DNA of 6,757 nt. Origin: JASJCL01 sp050291585 (lineage in GTDB: Bacteria > Desulfobacterota > Desulfobacteria > Desulfobacterales > Desulfosarcinaceae). The notes below the pieces were generated by a model that was given only the letters and a program-made list of their open reading frames with translations, had not been told where the DNA came from and did no database searches. The DNA is taken from positions 1 to 6,757 of the forward strand of contig JBNKKA010000219.1 of assembly GCA_050291585.1 (NCBI GenBank). The letters are read 5' to 3'. Below, in pieces: positions 5,733 to 6,757 of the stretch. A program made the translations under genes and the position numbers. The number at the start of each line of letters is the position of its first letter. Within the stretch, counting starts at the first letter, position 1.

Positions 5733-6546
5733 CCAATACTCCCGGTGGCATGGGCGGCGCTTTTGCATGGCCTAAACTGTAGCCGCCGTCCATGCGTATG
5801 ACTGTGCCAGTTATATAGGTAGCCTCACAAATCAAGAAGCGCACGGCGGCCACGATTTCTTCGATGCGCCCGGTGCGTTCCAAGAGGCTGTTTTCCCTTA
5901 TCCCGCGACGTTGCGCCTGGGAGAGTAGACCCCACCCGCGGGTTTTTTCAGCGTGTCGCGTTTCGAAGAAGCCGAGCATTAGCTCGTTAACGCGGATCTT
6001 TGGCGCGCCTTCACGGGCCCAAGTCTCGGTAAAGGAAGAGATCGCCCGATTGGCGGCAGCATACCCATCGTTGAAAATAAGGCCGGCGGGACCGTTGCGA
6101 CCCACGATGCCGGCGATGGATGACAAGGTGATGATGACGCCTTCAGGCGCTTCCAAGAGCAGTGGCATGGCGTGCTTGACCACCCACCATTTAGCCTTGA
6201 GGGTGGTTTCCATCTCAAGATCCCACTGCTCGGGCGTATATTCGCCGTGGACCACCGGCATCCCACCGCGTTCGATGTTGTTGATCAGTATGTCCAAACC
6301 GCCGTACTTGGAGCAGATTGTGTCGAAAAGGCCAGCGACTTGGTCAGGATTGCGCAGGTCCACCTGGACCGCCAGAAAATTCGCACCGACTTCTTTGAAC
6401 CGGCGCTTCATCCGCTCCGTGTCTGCGGGCCAATCATAGGTGGTCACCACCAGCCGGGCGCCCTCAGCGACCAGGGCGTTTGCCAGGGCCCAGCCAATGC
6501 CTCTGTTGGCACCCAATACCAAAGCGATTTTACCTTTGATCTGCAT
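5719..6546 (-). CDS. Short-chain dehydrogenase/reductase (SDR) family protein with atypical active site
   Basis: This 275-residue Rossmann-fold protein is of classical SDR length. The cofactor loop is GANRGIG (12-18), followed by D63 in the VDLRNP segment and NN at 89-90 (NNIE in place of NNAG). The serine of the active site is S142 or S143 (LSSIAG) and the tyrosine is Y162. The Lys four residues after the Tyr is N166 (codon AAT), and the Asn of the helix-4 VNL motif appears to be T115. Only Ser and Tyr of the usual Asn-Ser-Tyr-Lys tetrad therefore remain. The C-terminal TYITGTVIRMDGG motif is normal. Y37 in place of an acidic residue after beta-2 does not settle NAD versus NADP. The ATG at 6546 was chosen because MQIKGKIALV is a typical SDR beginning and AGAGG lies 4 nt upstream; the frame stays open 63 codons further but that stretch does not look SDR-like. 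It is the first gene of the minus-strand operon. Confidence 0.9.
   Translation of the reverse strand: MQIKGKIALVLGANRGIGWALANALVAEGARLVVTTYDWPADTERMKRRFKEVGANFLAVQVDLRNPDQVAGLFDTICSKYGGLDILINNIERGGMPVVHGEYTPEQWDLEMETTLKAKWWVVKHAMPLLLEAPEGVIITLSSIAGIVGRNGPAGLIFNDGYAAANRAISSFTETWAREGAPKIRVNELMLGFFETRHAEKTRGWGLLSQAQRRGIRENSLLERTGRIEEIVAAVRFLICEATYITGTVIRMDGGYSLGHAKAPPMPPGVLDEDG
5739..5743 (-). promoter_or_regulatory. Ribosome binding site deciding the deaminase start
   Basis: On the minus strand GGGAG lies 6 nt before the ATG at 5732, inside the 3' end of the SDR gene. The alternative ATG at 5768 has no such site, so the shorter start is preferred. Confidence 0.6.
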
Positions 6547-6550
6547 TTTT

Positions 6551-6555
6551 CCTCT
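6551..6555 (-). promoter_or_regulatory. Ribosome binding site deciding the SDR start
   Basis: On the minus strand AGAGG is followed by AAAA and the ATG at 6546. The spacing is a little short, but it supports this start over the longer open frame. Confidence 0.55.
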
Positions 6556-6569
6556 AACCAAAAATTTTG

Positions 6570-6597
6570 ACCATAAAGGTTTTTGCCATATCATCAA
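6570..6597 (-). promoter_or_regulatory. Candidate promoter of the SDR-deaminase-radical SAM operon
   Basis: On the minus strand a -35-like TTGATG (6597-6592) and a -10-like TATGGT (6575-6570) are separated by 16 nt; each matches the sigma-70 consensus at 4 of 6 positions. They lie in the most AT-rich stretch of the window (6541-6600, about 32% GC by count) and would start a leader of about 15-20 nt before the SDR ATG. Both boxes are weak, so this rests mainly on location and base composition. Confidence 0.28.
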
Positions 6598-6757
6598 TTC
6601 AGATGGACGTCCAATGCTGCCTGCCGAACTCTGGCAATAAGGGCAAGTGACTATCCATGGCGCGGCGACTGCAACGGTGAGGCTTAGAATGATTGACCTC
6701 CTGCCTTGCAACCGGATGGCAGTCGTGGCATGCATATGGTGAACTCAACCGCATCAT

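Noticed and set aside
6547..6735. A 63-residue N-terminal extension of the SDR
   Set aside because: The extension is not SDR-like, a ribosome binding site precedes the internal ATG at 6546, and MQIKGKIALV is a standard SDR beginning.

Overview
The window is GC-rich bacterial DNA with no rRNA, tRNA or CRISPR. The gene content (a S-adenosylmethionine (SAM) cycle pair, a pyrrolysine-free MttB-family methyltransferase, a SPASM-like radical SAM enzyme) suggests an anaerobe. A sulfate-reducer-like Desulfobacterota (former Deltaproteobacteria) is my best guess from sequence flavour; no marker here proves it.

Left half, plus strand (1-3995): the 3' part of metK, then ahcY, then an MttB-family corrinoid-dependent methyltransferase. 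MetK makes SAM and AhcY hydrolyses S-adenosylhomocysteine (SAH), the product of SAM-dependent methylation. The MttB-like enzyme would move a methyl group from a quaternary or tertiary amine (or similar donor) to a corrinoid protein. An appealing but unproven reading is that it supplies methyl groups for remethylating the homocysteine AhcY releases. The gaps are short (94 and 101 nt), each with a good ribosome binding site and a possible RNA hairpin. No convincing terminator separates the genes, so they may be one transcript.

Middle (3993-4140): a 144-bp imperfect palindrome with about 18-bp terminal inverted repeats, flanked by TA on both sides. It looks like a miniature inverted-repeat transposable element (MITE) inserted exactly at the stop codon of the mttB-like gene. 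Removing it and one TA restores a TAA stop at the same place, so the insertion changed TAA to TAG without altering the protein. It sits between two converging gene groups.

Right half, minus strand (6546 down to 4183): a tightly coupled three-gene operon: an atypical short-chain dehydrogenase/reductase (SDR), a zinc-dependent nucleoside/base deaminase, and a radical SAM protein with a SPASM-like C-terminus. The first two overlap by 14 nt and the last two by an ATGA overlap, so they very likely act in one pathway. I do not recognise that pathway. The SDR lacks the canonical catalytic Lys (YxxxN instead of YxxxK), which makes the set more unusual. This operon is the best candidate for an undescribed system. 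The last ~210 nt holds a possible AT-rich promoter and leader for it and nothing else certain.
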